A DNA stretch of 34,246 bases from Streptomyces poriferorum (GCF_019399235.1 NZ_JAELVH010000034.1:1-34246); one strand, 5' to 3'; numbered from the stretch's first letter, positions 15,941 through 24,639 are shown. Notes: a model not told the origin generated them from the sequence alone. Made by a program: numbers and translations.

Positions 15941-16857
15941 GGGCCCATGTGTGGCGAAGGGTTGTGCAGGCAGCTGCCGCCCTCCTCGCGTCGGCCGCAG
16001 CACTGACGGTGAACGTGCCCTCGGCAGCAGCGGATCCGCAGCCGATGGGCCGCTGCACCACCACCTCCGGAGCCGTGCTCGCGGTCGACTTCAGCCATTG
16101 GGGCGGCCCGGTCTACCGCTCGTGCGGCACGACGCCCACGACCGGTTACGAACTGCTCAACCAGGGCGGCTGGCGCACCACCGGCACCGGTCACGACGGG
16201 CCCGCATTCATCTGCCGCATCGGATACAGCGGGCAGCAGGGCGGCAAGCAGTACCCGACGCCCCAGCAGGACGACTGCGTGCTGACGCCGCCTGCCTCCG
16301 CCTACTGGTCGTACTGGCACGCGGACCCGGGCGCGAACTCCTGGGAGTACAGCCAGCTCGGCGCCATGCTCTACAAGCCGAAGCCCGGCAGCGTCGACCT
16401 CTGGATCTTCGGCGGTACGAACATCGAGGGCACCAAGGGTCGGCCCAAACTCACCCCGGACCAACTGCGCGCCCACAACACCAAGGCGACGGGCAAGGTC
16501 GGCACACCCGCATCGACCGACCGTGCCCCGGACCTTCCGCCCGGCACCGACACGGGTCCGAAGGCGCCTGAGCCGAAGAAGCCGAAGCCGGCGAAATCGG
16601 CTTCCGCATCGCCGAAGCCATCAAAGAGTCCCACGCCCAGCGCGTCGCCGTCAGCGTCGACCAGCCCTTCCCCCACCGCTGCACTCACACCGACGCAGAG
16701 CGGGCCGGCTGCTGGAACCAAGGTGGTCGATGCCGCCCCGGCGGCCGACGCGAAGACCGACGCCGGCTCTCTCGTGCCCGTGCTGGTGGGCGGCTCACTG
16801 ATCGTGCTCGTCGGCGGAGCGGCCCTGTACGCCAAGCGCCGCCGCCGCACGGAGTGA
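15937..16857 (+). CDS. Membrane-anchored surface protein, paralogue of the preceding N-terminal domain
   Basis: A 306-residue exported protein. Residues 1-33 are a signal peptide (AAALLASAAALTVNVPSAAA). Residues 38-185 repeat the N-terminal domain of the upstream protein almost motif for motif: GAVLAVDFSHWGG, TTGYELLNQGGW, DGPAFICRIGY, CVLTPPASAYWSYW, DLWIFGGTNIEGTKGRPKLT. A Lys/Pro/Ser/Thr-rich linker (about 210-260) follows, then a single membrane helix and the positive tail YAKRRRRTE. No LAxTG is present, so it stays in the membrane next to the ECF transporter. A relay from wall to membrane is inferred. ATG overlaps the upstream stop and the stop overlaps the ecfT start. Confidence 0.78.
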   Translation: MRAHVWRRVVQAAAALLASAAALTVNVPSAAADPQPMGRCTTTSGAVLAVDFSHWGGPVYRSCGTTPTTGYELLNQGGWRTTGTGHDGPAFICRIGYSGQQGGKQYPTPQQDDCVLTPPASAYWSYWHADPGANSWEYSQLGAMLYKPKPGSVDLWIFGGTNIEGTKGRPKLTPDQLRAHNTKATGKVGTPASTDRAPDLPPGTDTGPKAPEPKKPKPAKSASASPKPSKSPTPSASPSASTSPSPTAALTPTQSGPAAGTKVVDAAPAADAKTDAGSLVPVLVGGSLIVLVGGAALYAKRRRRTE

Positions 16858-18047
16858 CCGGGGTGTCGCGCACCACTCCCGTGGCGGCCATGCCGATGTC
16901 CGGTCACACGCCGGACACCGGAGGCCGCCGGCTGCCCCGCGTACTGCACCCGGTCGCCTGGTGGATCTGGGCGCTGGCACTGGCCACCGCCGTCAGCCGT
17001 ACCAACAACCCGCTGCTGCTGTTCCTCGTGCTCGCGGTGCTCGGCTACGTCGTCACCGCGCGCCGCACCGAGGCCCCCTGGGCCCGGGGCTTCAAGTACT
17101 ACCTCTACCTCGCGCTCACCGTCGTCGCGATCCGGGTGCTGTTCCGGGCGGTGTTCGCCACCGGGATCACCCCGCACGATCACTTCCTCTTCTCGCTCCC
17201 GCACATTCCCACCCCTGACTGGTACGCCGGGATCCAGCTCGGCGGTCCCGTCTCGTTGGAGGCACTGCTCTCGGCGGCCACCGACGGGCTGCGCCTGGCC
17301 TGCATGCTGTGCTGCATCGGCGCCGCCAACACCCTCGCCAACCCCAAACGGGCCCTGCGCGTGCTGCCCGGCGCCCTGCACGAACTCGGCGTCGCCGTGA
17401 CCGTGGCCATCAGCGTCGCCCCGCAACTCGTGCAGAGCGTCCAGCGGGTGGCCCGCGCGCGCAGGCTTCGGGCAGGCCGCAACAAGGGGCTCAAGGCTCT
17501 GCGGGGGATCGTCGTGCCCGTCCTGGAGGACGCCCTCGAACGTTCCCTGCGGCTGGCCGCCGGTATGGACTCCCGGGGCTACGGACGTGCGGGCACCGCC
17601 ACCCGCAGCTCGCGGCGGATCACCGGCGCCCTCATGCTCCTGGGGATGTGCGGGCTGTGCGCCGGCGCGTACGGGCTCCTCGACGCGACCACACCCACCT
17701 TCCTCGGCCTCCCGGCCATGGCGGTCGGAGCCGTGCTCTGTGTGGCCGGTCTGCGTCTGGGCGGGCGCAGGGTCTCGCGGACCACTTACCGGCCCGATCC
17801 ATGGCTGCTGCCCGAATGGGCGGTCGCCGGTGCGGGGGTGCTCTCCGCAGTGCTGCTCTTCAGCAACGTGGGCTACAACGCGGCCGAGCTCAACCCCTCC
17901 ATCTACCCACTCAGCTGGCCGACGCTGCCGCTGGTGCCGACCTTCGCGATCCTGCTCGCCGGGAGTGCCGGGTTCCTCGCGCCGCCGCCGACCCCGCCGA
18001 ACCCCATCGCTCCCCGACAGCGCGCCGAGAAAGCCGAAGCCACGTGA
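16854..18047 (+). CDS. ecfT: ECF transporter T component (EcfT/CbiQ-like)
   Basis: A 397-residue integral membrane protein, the coupling subunit that joins the substrate-binding S component to the ATPases. Hydrophobic segments occur early (VAWWIWALALATAVS, LLLFLVLAVLGYVV, YYLYLALTVVAIRVLF) and again at residues 260-375. Between them are the two cytoplasmic coupling-helix motifs, VARARRLRAG and AAGMDSRGYGR (A-R-x-R-G type), which dock into the ATPases. The length is longer than the usual 260 because of additional C-terminal helices. GTG 16854 overlaps the previous stop; GTG 16863 is a possible alternative. Confidence 0.88.
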   Translation: MTGVSRTTPVAAMPMSGHTPDTGGRRLPRVLHPVAWWIWALALATAVSRTNNPLLLFLVLAVLGYVVTARRTEAPWARGFKYYLYLALTVVAIRVLFRAVFATGITPHDHFLFSLPHIPTPDWYAGIQLGGPVSLEALLSAATDGLRLACMLCCIGAANTLANPKRALRVLPGALHELGVAVTVAISVAPQLVQSVQRVARARRLRAGRNKGLKALRGIVVPVLEDALERSLRLAAGMDSRGYGRAGTATRSSRRITGALMLLGMCGLCAGAYGLLDATTPTFLGLPAMAVGAVLCVAGLRLGGRRVSRTTYRPDPWLLPEWAVAGAGVLSAVLLFSNVGYNAAELNPSIYPLSWPTLPLVPTFAILLAGSAGFLAPPPTPPNPIAPRQRAEKAEAT

Positions 18048-19708
18048 TCACGTTCGACCAGGTCACCGTCCACTACGACGGCGCAGCAAAGCCCGCGCTG
18101 CGCGAGGTCGACCTCACCATCGAGGAGGGCGAACTCTGTCTCGTCGTCGGCCACACCGGCGTCGGCAAGTCCACCCTCCTTGGTGCAGTCAACGGACTGG
18201 TGCCGCACTTCACCGGCGGCACTCTCTACGGGCGCGTCACGATCGATGGCCGGGACACCGCAACCCACCCGCCCCGGGAACTCGCCGATGTGGTCGGGGT
18301 TGTGGGACAGGATCCGCTCGACGGATTCGTCACCGACACCGTCGAGGAGGAACTCGCCTACGCGATGGAGCAGCTGGCGATCCCGCCGACGGTCATGCGC
18401 AAGCGCGTCGAGGAGACCCTCGACCTGTTGGGCCTCGCCGACCTTCGCCATCGGGCCCTGCACGAACTGTCCGGTGGCCAGCAGCAGCGGGTGGCCATCG
18501 GCTCAGTTCTCACCGCGCACCCCCGCGTCCTCGTCCTCGACGAACCCACCTCGGCCCTGGACCCGACCGCGGCCGAAGAGGTACTCGCGGCCGTCACCCG
18601 TCTCGTCCACGACCTGGGCGTCACCGTTCTCATGGCCGAACACCGCCTCGAACGCGTCGTTCAGTACGCCGACCGCGTGGTCCACCTGCCCGGCAACGGC
18701 CAGGTCGTTCACGGCGCTCCCACCGACATCCTTCGTACGTCCTCCATCGCCCCACCGATCGTGGAACTGGCCCGCGCCGCAAGCTGGCACCCCCTGCCGC
18801 TGTCCGTCCGCGACGCCCGCCGCGCCGCCGCCCCACTCCGGTCCACACTGGCCGGCACAACACCCGCCCCGATCCGCCCGACCCCGGCCACCGACCGACC
18901 CGCGCTGCTGACCGCCCGGGGCGTAACCGTCAGCTACCACGGTGTCCCGGCCGTTCGCGAGGTCGACCTCGACCTGCACGGCGGTGAGATCACGGCACTG
19001 ATGGGGCGCAACGGCTCGGGAAAGTCGTCGCTGCTGTGGGCGTTGCAGGGCTCCGGTCCGCGAAGGGCCGGCACGGTCCGTGTCACGGGAGCCGGCGCAA
19101 CGCACGATCCGCACTCGCTGTCCGCGGTCCACGCGCGCCGCCTGGTCGGTCTCGTCCCGCAGACACCCGCAGATCTCCTCTACCTCGAAAGCGTCAAGCA
19201 GGAACTCGACCAGGCCGACAGCGAGTCCGCCAAGGAGGCGGAGTCCTCCGGGGCGCGAAGTATCCTCGACCGCCTGGCCCCCGGCATCCCCGACAGCACG
19301 CACCCCCGGGACCTGTCCGAAGGACAGAAGCTGGCGCTCGTCCTGGCGATCCAACTGTCCGCCGCACCCCGGATCGTGCTGCTCGACGAACCGACCCGAG
19401 GGCTCGACTACCGGGCCAAGGCGGAACTGACACGGATCGTTGCCGCACTCGCCGGCGAAGGCTGCTCGGTCGTCATCTCCACACACGACGTCGAGTTCGT
19501 GGCCCGGACCGCCGACCGAGTCGTGGTCATGGCCGAGGGCGACGTCGTCGCGGACGGCCCCACGTCCGAAGTCATCGTCGCCTCGCCGGTGTTCGCACCG
19601 CAGACAGCGAAGATCCTGGCACCGCTGCCCTTCCTCACCGTGGACCAAGTGACCTCGGCACTCGAATCGGCGGCCCCCACACCCCGCGACGGCGAGGACC
19701 GGGCATGA
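18044..19708 (+). CDS. ECF transporter ATPase, fused A and A' domains
   Basis: A 554-residue double ABC ATPase. Domain 1 has Walker A GHTGVGKST (36-44), signature LSGGQQQR and Walker B VLVLDEPTSALDPT. Domain 2, after about 290 residues, has Walker A GRNGSGKSS, signature DLSEGQKLAL and Walker B IVLLDEPTRGLDY, followed by the switch His in VVISTHDVEF. The second signature has Glu in place of the usual second Gly (LSEGQ), so the two sites may be unequal. In many bacteria these are two genes (ecfA1, ecfA2). It powers the ECF complex together with the genes on either side; overlaps of four bases tie all three. Confidence 0.92.
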   Translation: MITFDQVTVHYDGAAKPALREVDLTIEEGELCLVVGHTGVGKSTLLGAVNGLVPHFTGGTLYGRVTIDGRDTATHPPRELADVVGVVGQDPLDGFVTDTVEEELAYAMEQLAIPPTVMRKRVEETLDLLGLADLRHRALHELSGGQQQRVAIGSVLTAHPRVLVLDEPTSALDPTAAEEVLAAVTRLVHDLGVTVLMAEHRLERVVQYADRVVHLPGNGQVVHGAPTDILRTSSIAPPIVELARAASWHPLPLSVRDARRAAAPLRSTLAGTTPAPIRPTPATDRPALLTARGVTVSYHGVPAVREVDLDLHGGEITALMGRNGSGKSSLLWALQGSGPRRAGTVRVTGAGATHDPHSLSAVHARRLVGLVPQTPADLLYLESVKQELDQADSESAKEAESSGARSILDRLAPGIPDSTHPRDLSEGQKLALVLAIQLSAAPRIVLLDEPTRGLDYRAKAELTRIVAALAGEGCSVVISTHDVEFVARTADRVVVMAEGDVVADGPTSEVIVASPVFAPQTAKILAPLPFLTVDQVTSALESAAPTPRDGEDRA

Positions 19709-20532
19709 GCACGAGCGCCGCAACGGCCATCCGGCTCAACACCCGCGTCTCGCTGGTCATCGCCCTGGCCGCCTTCCTCGGCATGGTGGCGTTCTTCTGG
19801 CCCTTCGTCGTCGCGCCGGGAAAGTTCGGCTCGAACTACGCTCCGCCGCTCATCTTCGGGGTCCTGCTCGTCCTCGTGCTCTGCGTGGTGCTCTCCGAGA
19901 TCGCCGAGGGCGGCATCAGCTCAAAAGCCCTGGCCATGCTCGGCGTACTGTCCGCCGTCAACGCCGCCCTGCGCCCCCTCGGCGCGGGAACCGCCGGCAT
20001 CGAAACAGTCTTCTTCGTCCTGGTCCTGGCCGGACGCGTCTACGGTCCAGGCTTCGGGTTCACCCTCGGCTGCACCTCCCTCTTCACCTCCGCCCTGATC
20101 ACGGGCGGAGTCGGTCCATGGATGCCGTACCAGATGTTCGGCTGCGCCTTCGTAGGGATGCTCGCCGGATTCCTTCCCCGTGCCACCGGACGCCGCGAGG
20201 TCCTGATGCTCGCCACCTACGGATCGCTCTCCGGCTACCTCTTCGGTTTCCTGCTCAATCTCTCCTTCTGGCCGTTCTCACTCGACCCCAACAGCTCCAT
20301 CGCCTACCTTCCCGGCCTGCCGTTCACCGAGCAGTGGCACCGCTACCTCGCCTTCGACCTCGCCACGTCCCTCGGCTGGGACACCGGCCGGGCCGTCACC
20401 AACTTCATCTGCATCACGCTGGCCGGCCCGGCGGTACTCACCACGTTCCGCCGGGCCGCCCGACGCGCCCGCTTCCACGCCCCCGTGCGCTTCACGCCCA
20501 CCGGACCAGCGGATTCAGACCCCCGTCCGTGA
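19705..20532 (+). CDS. ECF transporter S component, probably for cobalamin or a corrinoid
   Basis: A 275-residue protein with six or seven membrane segments (VSLVIALAAFLGMVAFFW, PPLIFGVLLVLVLCVVLS, IETVFFVLVLAGRVYGPG, LFTSALITGGVGPWMPYQM, GSLSGYLFGFLLNLSFW and a C-terminal one). GPWMPYQMFG resembles the substrate-facing loop of the larger ECF S family linked to cobalamin and other vitamins. It is the last gene of the riboswitch-controlled operon, so a corrinoid substrate is the best guess; sequence alone does not prove specificity. ATG 19705 overlaps the ATPase stop. The tail ends in a Pro/Ser-rich cytoplasmic stretch. It converges on the GNAT gene with a 35-base gap that shows no clear hairpin. 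Confidence 0.85.
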   Translation: MSTSAATAIRLNTRVSLVIALAAFLGMVAFFWPFVVAPGKFGSNYAPPLIFGVLLVLVLCVVLSEIAEGGISSKALAMLGVLSAVNAALRPLGAGTAGIETVFFVLVLAGRVYGPGFGFTLGCTSLFTSALITGGVGPWMPYQMFGCAFVGMLAGFLPRATGRREVLMLATYGSLSGYLFGFLLNLSFWPFSLDPNSSIAYLPGLPFTEQWHRYLAFDLATSLGWDTGRAVTNFICITLAGPAVLTTFRRAARRARFHAPVRFTPTGPADSDPRP

Positions 20533-20567
20533 ACCTCCGCTCCGACGACGCGCAATCCCTGAGTCGG

Positions 20568-21143
20568 TCAGAGGTGTTGGGCGGCGGCCGTACGGGCCGG
20601 GTGCCCAGGTCCGAGGAAGACCACGATGCCGGACCCCTCGGGAGCTGGGTGAGTGGCCGATGCCCAGCCCAGGCGTCGGTAGAAGGCGTTCGCGTCGCGG
20701 GCCCGGACCGAGGTCAGCAGCCAGCACCGGCCGTCAGGGGCGTCCGCGGTGACCGCGTCGAGGAGAGCAGCACCCACTCCCTGACCGCGGGCCGCTGTGG
20801 CGAGGGCGAGCTCGTCGACCTCGCGGGCCCCGCACAGCCATTCCGCCGTACGGTCGGCCCCGAGAGCGGCTTGAGCCTGGGGGTAGCAGCGGCCGGAGGG
20901 GAATGGGGAGGGCGTCGTCCAAGCAGTGGCCAGCCCGATCAGGCGACCGTCCCGGAACGCGCCGGCCGCGGTGAACCCGTCCCGGAGGGCGTCGCGGGCC
21001 AGCCGGAGTATGAACCGGTCCGCAGCCGAGGCGTCCTCGGTCCAGGGTGGGCCCGAGAACGCCTCCGCGTAGACGCGGCGCGCGTCCTCCTGCTGCGCGA
21101 GAAGCTCGGTACCGGGCAGGCGGCGCAACACCACGCCGTTCAC
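20568..21143 (-). CDS. GNAT-family N-acetyltransferase
   Basis: A 191-residue acetyltransferase. The acetyl-CoA motif A is in [23 protein letters not shown] (RGQGVG is the Q/R-x-x-G-x-G loop), and NAFYRRLGW is motif B, typical of GNAT. GTG 21143 overlaps the tsaD stop by four bases, so it is translated with tsaD. In most bacteria tsaD neighbours rimI, but this protein is not RimI-like in its N-terminal half ([20 protein letters not shown]). The acetyl acceptor is unknown. Confidence 0.82.
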   Translation of the reverse strand: MNGVVLRRLPGTELLAQQEDARRVYAEAFSGPPWTEDASAADRFILRLARDALRDGFTAAGAFRDGRLIGLATAWTTPSPFPSGRCYPQAQAALGADRTAEWLCGAREVDELALATAARGQGVGAALLDAVTADAPDGRCWLLTSVRARDANAFYRRLGWASATHPAPEGSGIVVFLGPGHPARTAAAQHL

Positions 21144-22207
21144 GCGGCCCTCGCGGGCGCGGCGGCCGGGTGCAGAGCGGCGTACTCCAGTGGTGCTGAC
21201 GGGTCGATGGACACGTTCAGCTGCGCCGGGTCGGCGCCCGCCCGCACCAGGAGGTCGCCGACGGCGGCGATCATCGCCCCGTTGTCGGTGCACAGTGTCA
21301 GCGGCGGCACCCGCAGCTCGATTCCCGCGGCCTCGCACCGCTCCTCGGCCAGGGCCCTGACCCGGGAGTTCGCCGCGACACCGCCGACCACGACCAAGGT
21401 GCGGACGTCGTGCTGGCGGCAGGCGGCCAGCGCCTTGTGCGTCAGGACGTCCGCGACGGCCTCCTGGAGCGAGGCGGCCCCGTCGGCCAGCGGGATGTCC
21501 TCGCCGCGCCGACGGTGCTGCTCGGCCCAGCGGGCGGCGGCCGTCTTCAGTCCGGAGAAGGAGAACGCGTAAGGGGCGTTCTTCGAACCCGACAGCGGCC
21601 GGGGGAAGGCGACGGCGCAGGGGTTGCCTCCATGGGCGGCCCGGTCGATGGCCGGTCCGCCCGGATACGGGAGGCCGAAGACGCGGGCGACCTTGTCGAA
21701 GCACTCGCCCGCGGCGTCGTCCACGGTGTCGCCCAGGTGCAGGATCGGATCGCGCACCAGGTCGCGTACCAGCAACAGCGAGGTGTGACCGCCGGAGACG
21801 ATGAGGACCATGCACGGGTCGGGCAGCGGCCCGTGCTCCAGGGTGTCGGCGGCCACATGCCCGGCCAGGTGATGCACCCCGTACAGCGGCACCCCCGCCG
21901 CGTAGGCCAGCGTCTTCGCCCCGGCCAGACCGACCTGGAGGGCGCCGGACAGGCCGGGACCGGTGGTCACCGCGACCGCGTCGATGCCCCGCAGGCCGAG
22001 CCCCGCCTGGGTCAGGGCCTCCTTGACGACGGACGGGAACGCCTGGAGGTGAGCACGGGCGGCGATCTCCGGCACCACGCCTCCGAAACGGGCGTGCTCG
22101 TCCATGCTCGACGCCACGACGTGTGCGAGCAGACGCCCGCCGGAGACGATCCCCGCCCCCGTCTCGTCGCACGACGACTCGATGCCCAGCACCACGGGAG
22201 TCCGCAC
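21140..22207 (-). CDS. tsaD: tRNA threonylcarbamoyladenosine transferase subunit TsaD
   Basis: A 355-residue TsaD/Kae1 protein, which transfers the threonylcarbamoyl group to A37 of ANN-decoding tRNAs together with TsaB and TsaE. Motifs in order: [24 protein letters not shown] (both metal histidines), [24 protein letters not shown] and [10 protein letters not shown] (metal Asp). All key residues are present, so it should be active. GTG 22207 has AGAGGGG just upstream. No tsaB or tsaE is next to it, whereas the housekeeping copy in Streptomyces sits with those genes; a second, special-condition copy is possible. Confidence 0.9.
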   Translation of the reverse strand: MRTPVVLGIESSCDETGAGIVSGGRLLAHVVASSMDEHARFGGVVPEIAARAHLQAFPSVVKEALTQAGLGLRGIDAVAVTTGPGLSGALQVGLAGAKTLAYAAGVPLYGVHHLAGHVAADTLEHGPLPDPCMVLIVSGGHTSLLLVRDLVRDPILHLGDTVDDAAGECFDKVARVFGLPYPGGPAIDRAAHGGNPCAVAFPRPLSGSKNAPYAFSFSGLKTAAARWAEQHRRRGEDIPLADGAASLQEAVADVLTHKALAACRQHDVRTLVVVGGVAANSRVRALAEERCEAAGIELRVPPLTLCTDNGAMIAAVGDLLVRAGADPAQLNVSIDPSAPLEYAALHPAAAPARAA

Positions 22208-22224
22208 GGCATCCCCTCTCGCAC

Positions 22225-22252
22225 ATCCTTGGTTACTGCAATCTATGTGCAA
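22225..22252 (-). promoter_or_regulatory. Possible promoter of tsaD-GNAT
   Basis: On the minus strand TTGCAC (22252-22247) and AAGGAT (22230-22225) lie 16 bases apart, a fair -35/-10 pair, 18 bases before the tsaD GTG. A second TTGCA copy (TTGCA-C-ATAGA-TTGCA) makes a short direct repeat that could be a regulator site. The stretch is AT-rich compared with its surroundings. Confidence 0.4.
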
Positions 22253-22370
22253 TAAGGTACTCGCTCGCGGAGGGAACTGGTTGATCGGAAGAGGTCGTCG
22301 CCCGGCCCTGGGCGCCCCGCCCCGGCTATGCCGCCGCCTGGCCGGAGTCCTTGCTGTTGCCGAAGAGCCC

Positions 22371-22973
22371 TCATGGGGCGAGCGGGTCCGCCTCGTACGT
22401 GACCCGGATGACGCCGTCCGGATGCCGTTCGGCGCGGGCTCGGACCCCGAAGACCTCGTGCAGGACGCTCGGGGTGAGGGCGTCGAGGACCGGGCCCGCG
22501 GTGACGGCACGGCCGTGGTGGAGGACGACGAGCCGGTCGCAGAAGCGGGCGGCCAGGTCGAGGTCGTGCAGTACGGCGAGGGTCGTGACGCCGGTCTGCC
22601 GGATCCTTCCGAGGAGTTCGAACCGGGCGCGGATGTCGAGATGGTTGGTCAGTTCGTCCAGTACGAGAAGTTCCGGGGCCTGGGCGAGGGCGCGGGCGAG
22701 CAGGACGCGCTGGCGCTCACCGCCGGAGAGTGAGGAGAGGTCGCGCTCGGCGAGCGGTGCGATGCCGCAGCTCTCCAGCGCCTCACTGACGGTGCGCCGG
22801 TCGCCCTCGCCGTCGCGGCCCAGCAGCCCGTGGTGCGGGGTCCGGCCGAGCGCGACCGCCTCGGCGACGGTGAGGCCGCCCGTGCCCACCCCGTCCTGGA
22901 GAACAGCGGCGGTGTGCCGGGCGGCGGCCCGCGAGGAGAGCCGCCACACGTCCCGGCCGCCCACCTCGACGAT
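22371..22973 (-). pseudogene. ABC transporter ATPase (FecE/BtuD-like), N-terminus lost
   Basis: The C-terminal two thirds of an iron-siderophore/cobalamin/heme-type importer ATPase. The Q-loop (TAAVLQD), signature SLSGGERQRVLLARALAQ, Walker [14 protein letters not shown] and switch His [12 protein letters not shown] are all intact. The Walker A motif and the first 60 residues expected of the family are absent. The family-like sequence begins at about 22973 (TIVEVGGRDVWRLSS); upstream the frame is open only to a TAG at 23043-23045 and is not family-like. It therefore cannot bind ATP normally. The break lies next to the recombinase module, which may have caused it. No matching permease genes are in the window. 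Confidence 0.8.
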
Positions 22974-23076
22974 AGTGGATGACGTGCAGGTTCCCTGAGG
23001 GCCTTCGAGAGCGGTGAAGGTACTGGTCAGCAGGTCAGCGGCCTACGTAGCCCTCGGTTTTCGAGCTCCAGGAATT

Positions 23077-23104
23077 TGCGAAGAACACTGAGAAATTCGC
23101 AGTG
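23077..23104. repeat. Two interleaved inverted repeats before the recombinase gene
   Basis: TGCGAA (23077-23082) with TTCGCA (23096-23101), and CACTG (23086-23090) with CAGTG (23100-23104), overlap in one AT-richer patch directly upstream of the tyrosine recombinase start. Paired arms around a short core are the usual layout of tyrosine-recombinase binding sites, but they could equally be an operator. Confidence 0.35.
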
Positions 23105-24304
23105 ACTGCGGTAATCTTTATGCTTGTGTCAGATTCCGAAGGTCGCACCCTCGCTCTCGTGCCACCGCCACGAGCTGCCGAGCAGGGCTCAGGTCCGATC
23201 GAGACCGGTTTGGCAGATGTCGTCACCCTCCAACGGCGCCGCCAGGCCCGGATGTCCGACCAGGACGAGGAGAGCTTCTTCGTCGATGCGCTCACCGAGT
23301 ACCAGTGGGCAAGGGACTCAGCCGGACTGGCCCCGTCGACGATCGACCAGCTGATCAAGCCAGTCATCGAGGTCTGCGACTTCTACGGCACCGTGCCGTG
23401 GCACCTGACCCCGCGCGAGGTCGACAAGTACTTCGCCGGCCCGGGGAAGCGCGCGCACCACACGCACCGGCAGAAGCTCAACCACATCGACGCGTTCTTC
23501 AGCTTCCTCGAGCAGCGCTACGCCCACGAGATCATGATGCGGTTCGGGGCGGCGGTGGAGTCACCGGTCGATCCGTTCAACAGGCCCGTCCACCGTGGGG
23601 ACTTCGGACTAAGAATCCCCCCTTCGCAGACCGCGATGAAGGAGTTCTTCACGCGCTGGCGGGAGCAGTTGCCGTATACCCGGAAGTACGCCGTGGCCTG
23701 CCGCGATTACGTCATGACGAAGATCGCATACATCTCCGGCGTGAGGGCTGCCGAGCTGTGCCCGGTGACGATCGGCGATGTCCACTGGGAACACGGCCAG
23801 TGGGGTCGGTTCGTCGTTCAGGGCAAGGGTGCTCGTGGCTCGGGACCGCGACCTCGCGAGGCTTACATGTTCCGTGAGGGGCGCGAGCTGCTCTGGTGGT
23901 ACATCGAGGAGGTTCGGGCGGAGTTCGGCGACGATGCCGATCACCCGTCGGCGCCCTTGTGGCCCTCCGAGCGCAAGCCCAAGGCGATAGCGGCGCTGAA
24001 CCTGCCGATCGCGCCGGCGATCACACCCTCGACGTTCCGCCGCCAGCTCCACGCGGCGGCCGCGAGCTACCTGACCGGCCCGGTCACTGACCTCTTCCCG
24101 CATCTCCTGAGGCACGCGTGTGCGACCCACAACTACGAGCGCGGCATGTCGCTGTGGGAGGTCCAGCGCGTTTTGGGTCACCACTGGGCCACCACGACTC
24201 TTCGGTACATGGCGACTGCGCAGGCCGACCCCGAGCATGCCAATGTGGCAGCGAGCTCGCGGGCGGCCCAGCGCCTGGTGATGGACAAGGGGAACCTTCG
24301 GTGA
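23102..24304 (+). CDS. Tyrosine recombinase / integrase
   Basis: A 400-residue XerC/D-like recombinase. The N-terminal core-binding domain (SAM-like) spans about residues 55-150. Catalytic residues are visible: Arg215 (ISGVRAAELCPVTIGD), HLLRH at 334-338 (HxxR), GHH and nucleophile Tyr369 (TTTLRYMATAQ). It should cut and rejoin specific sites through a covalent 3'-phosphotyrosine. GTG 23102 is taken; ATG 23120 in frame is possible. Its TGA overlaps the next GTG. It leads a three-gene module like those of Tn554-type elements and recombinase trios. Confidence 0.85.
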   Translation: MTAVIFMLVSDSEGRTLALVPPPRAAEQGSGPIETGLADVVTLQRRRQARMSDQDEESFFVDALTEYQWARDSAGLAPSTIDQLIKPVIEVCDFYGTVPWHLTPREVDKYFAGPGKRAHHTHRQKLNHIDAFFSFLEQRYAHEIMMRFGAAVESPVDPFNRPVHRGDFGLRIPPSQTAMKEFFTRWREQLPYTRKYAVACRDYVMTKIAYISGVRAAELCPVTIGDVHWEHGQWGRFVVQGKGARGSGPRPREAYMFREGRELLWWYIEEVRAEFGDDADHPSAPLWPSERKPKAIAALNLPIAPAITPSTFRRQLHAAAASYLTGPVTDLFPHLLRHACATHNYERGMSLWEVQRVLGHHWATTTLRYMATAQADPEHANVAASSRAAQRLVMDKGNLR

Positions 24305-24639
24305 AGTGGAATCTGAGGATGGTGGCCGCTCAGCGGGACCTGTGGCGTCCGACCGAGCTGCTCGAGGCGTTCAAGACGGTCGGATTCACGCCGTCGCTGA
24401 GCAAGGTCGCCGCGATGTGGAGCGGCACACCGGTCACGGTGCGGCTCGACGACCTGGACAAGATCTGTGCGGTGCTGAACTGCACGGTTGGCGATCTGCT
24501 CCAGGCCCAGCCCCTGGAGGCCGCCGTGGGAGAGAGCCAAGCTCTGCCGAAGGCCGTGGGAGCCGAAGCCTCCGACGGGGGTCCCGTACGGCCGACGCCT
24601 CGTCGACAGGGCAGCCGTCGCACACTGCCGCCGAACTGA
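24301..24639 (+). CDS. Small XRE/Cro-type helix-turn-helix protein of the recombinase module
   Basis: A 112-residue protein starting at a GTG that overlaps the integrase stop. Residues 1-67 are Cro/CI-like: LLEAFKTVGFTPSLSKVAAM then VRLDDLDKICAVLNCTVGDLL, the typical last two helices of an XRE domain. The tail (residues 70-112) is low-complexity Pro/Arg/Gly. It sits where Tn554-like elements carry the small TnpC protein, so a role in directing recombination or controlling the operon is likely, but not proven. Confidence 0.7.
   Translation: MKWNLRMVAAQRDLWRPTELLEAFKTVGFTPSLSKVAAMWSGTPVTVRLDDLDKICAVLNCTVGDLLQAQPLEAAVGESQALPKAVGAEASDGGPVRPTPRRQGSRRTLPPN

Noticed and set aside
13127..16003. Very long minus-strand open frame opposite the toroid gene
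   Set aside because: It is a shadow of the GC-rich plus-strand gene; its Gly/Val/Arg-rich translation has no domain, signal or ribosome site.
17309..18043. Upstream extension of the ECF ATPase frame
   Set aside because: It overlaps ecfT in another frame and is Arg/Pro-rich without domains; the ATPase starts at GTG 18044, overlapping the ecfT stop.
20118..21572. Plus-strand open frame across the EcfS end, GNAT and tsaD
   Set aside because: It covers three well-supported genes in other frames and shows no domain.
23096..23117. Promoter of the integrase (TTCGCA with TAATCT)
   Set aside because: The two boxes are only 10 bases apart, too close for a normal promoter.
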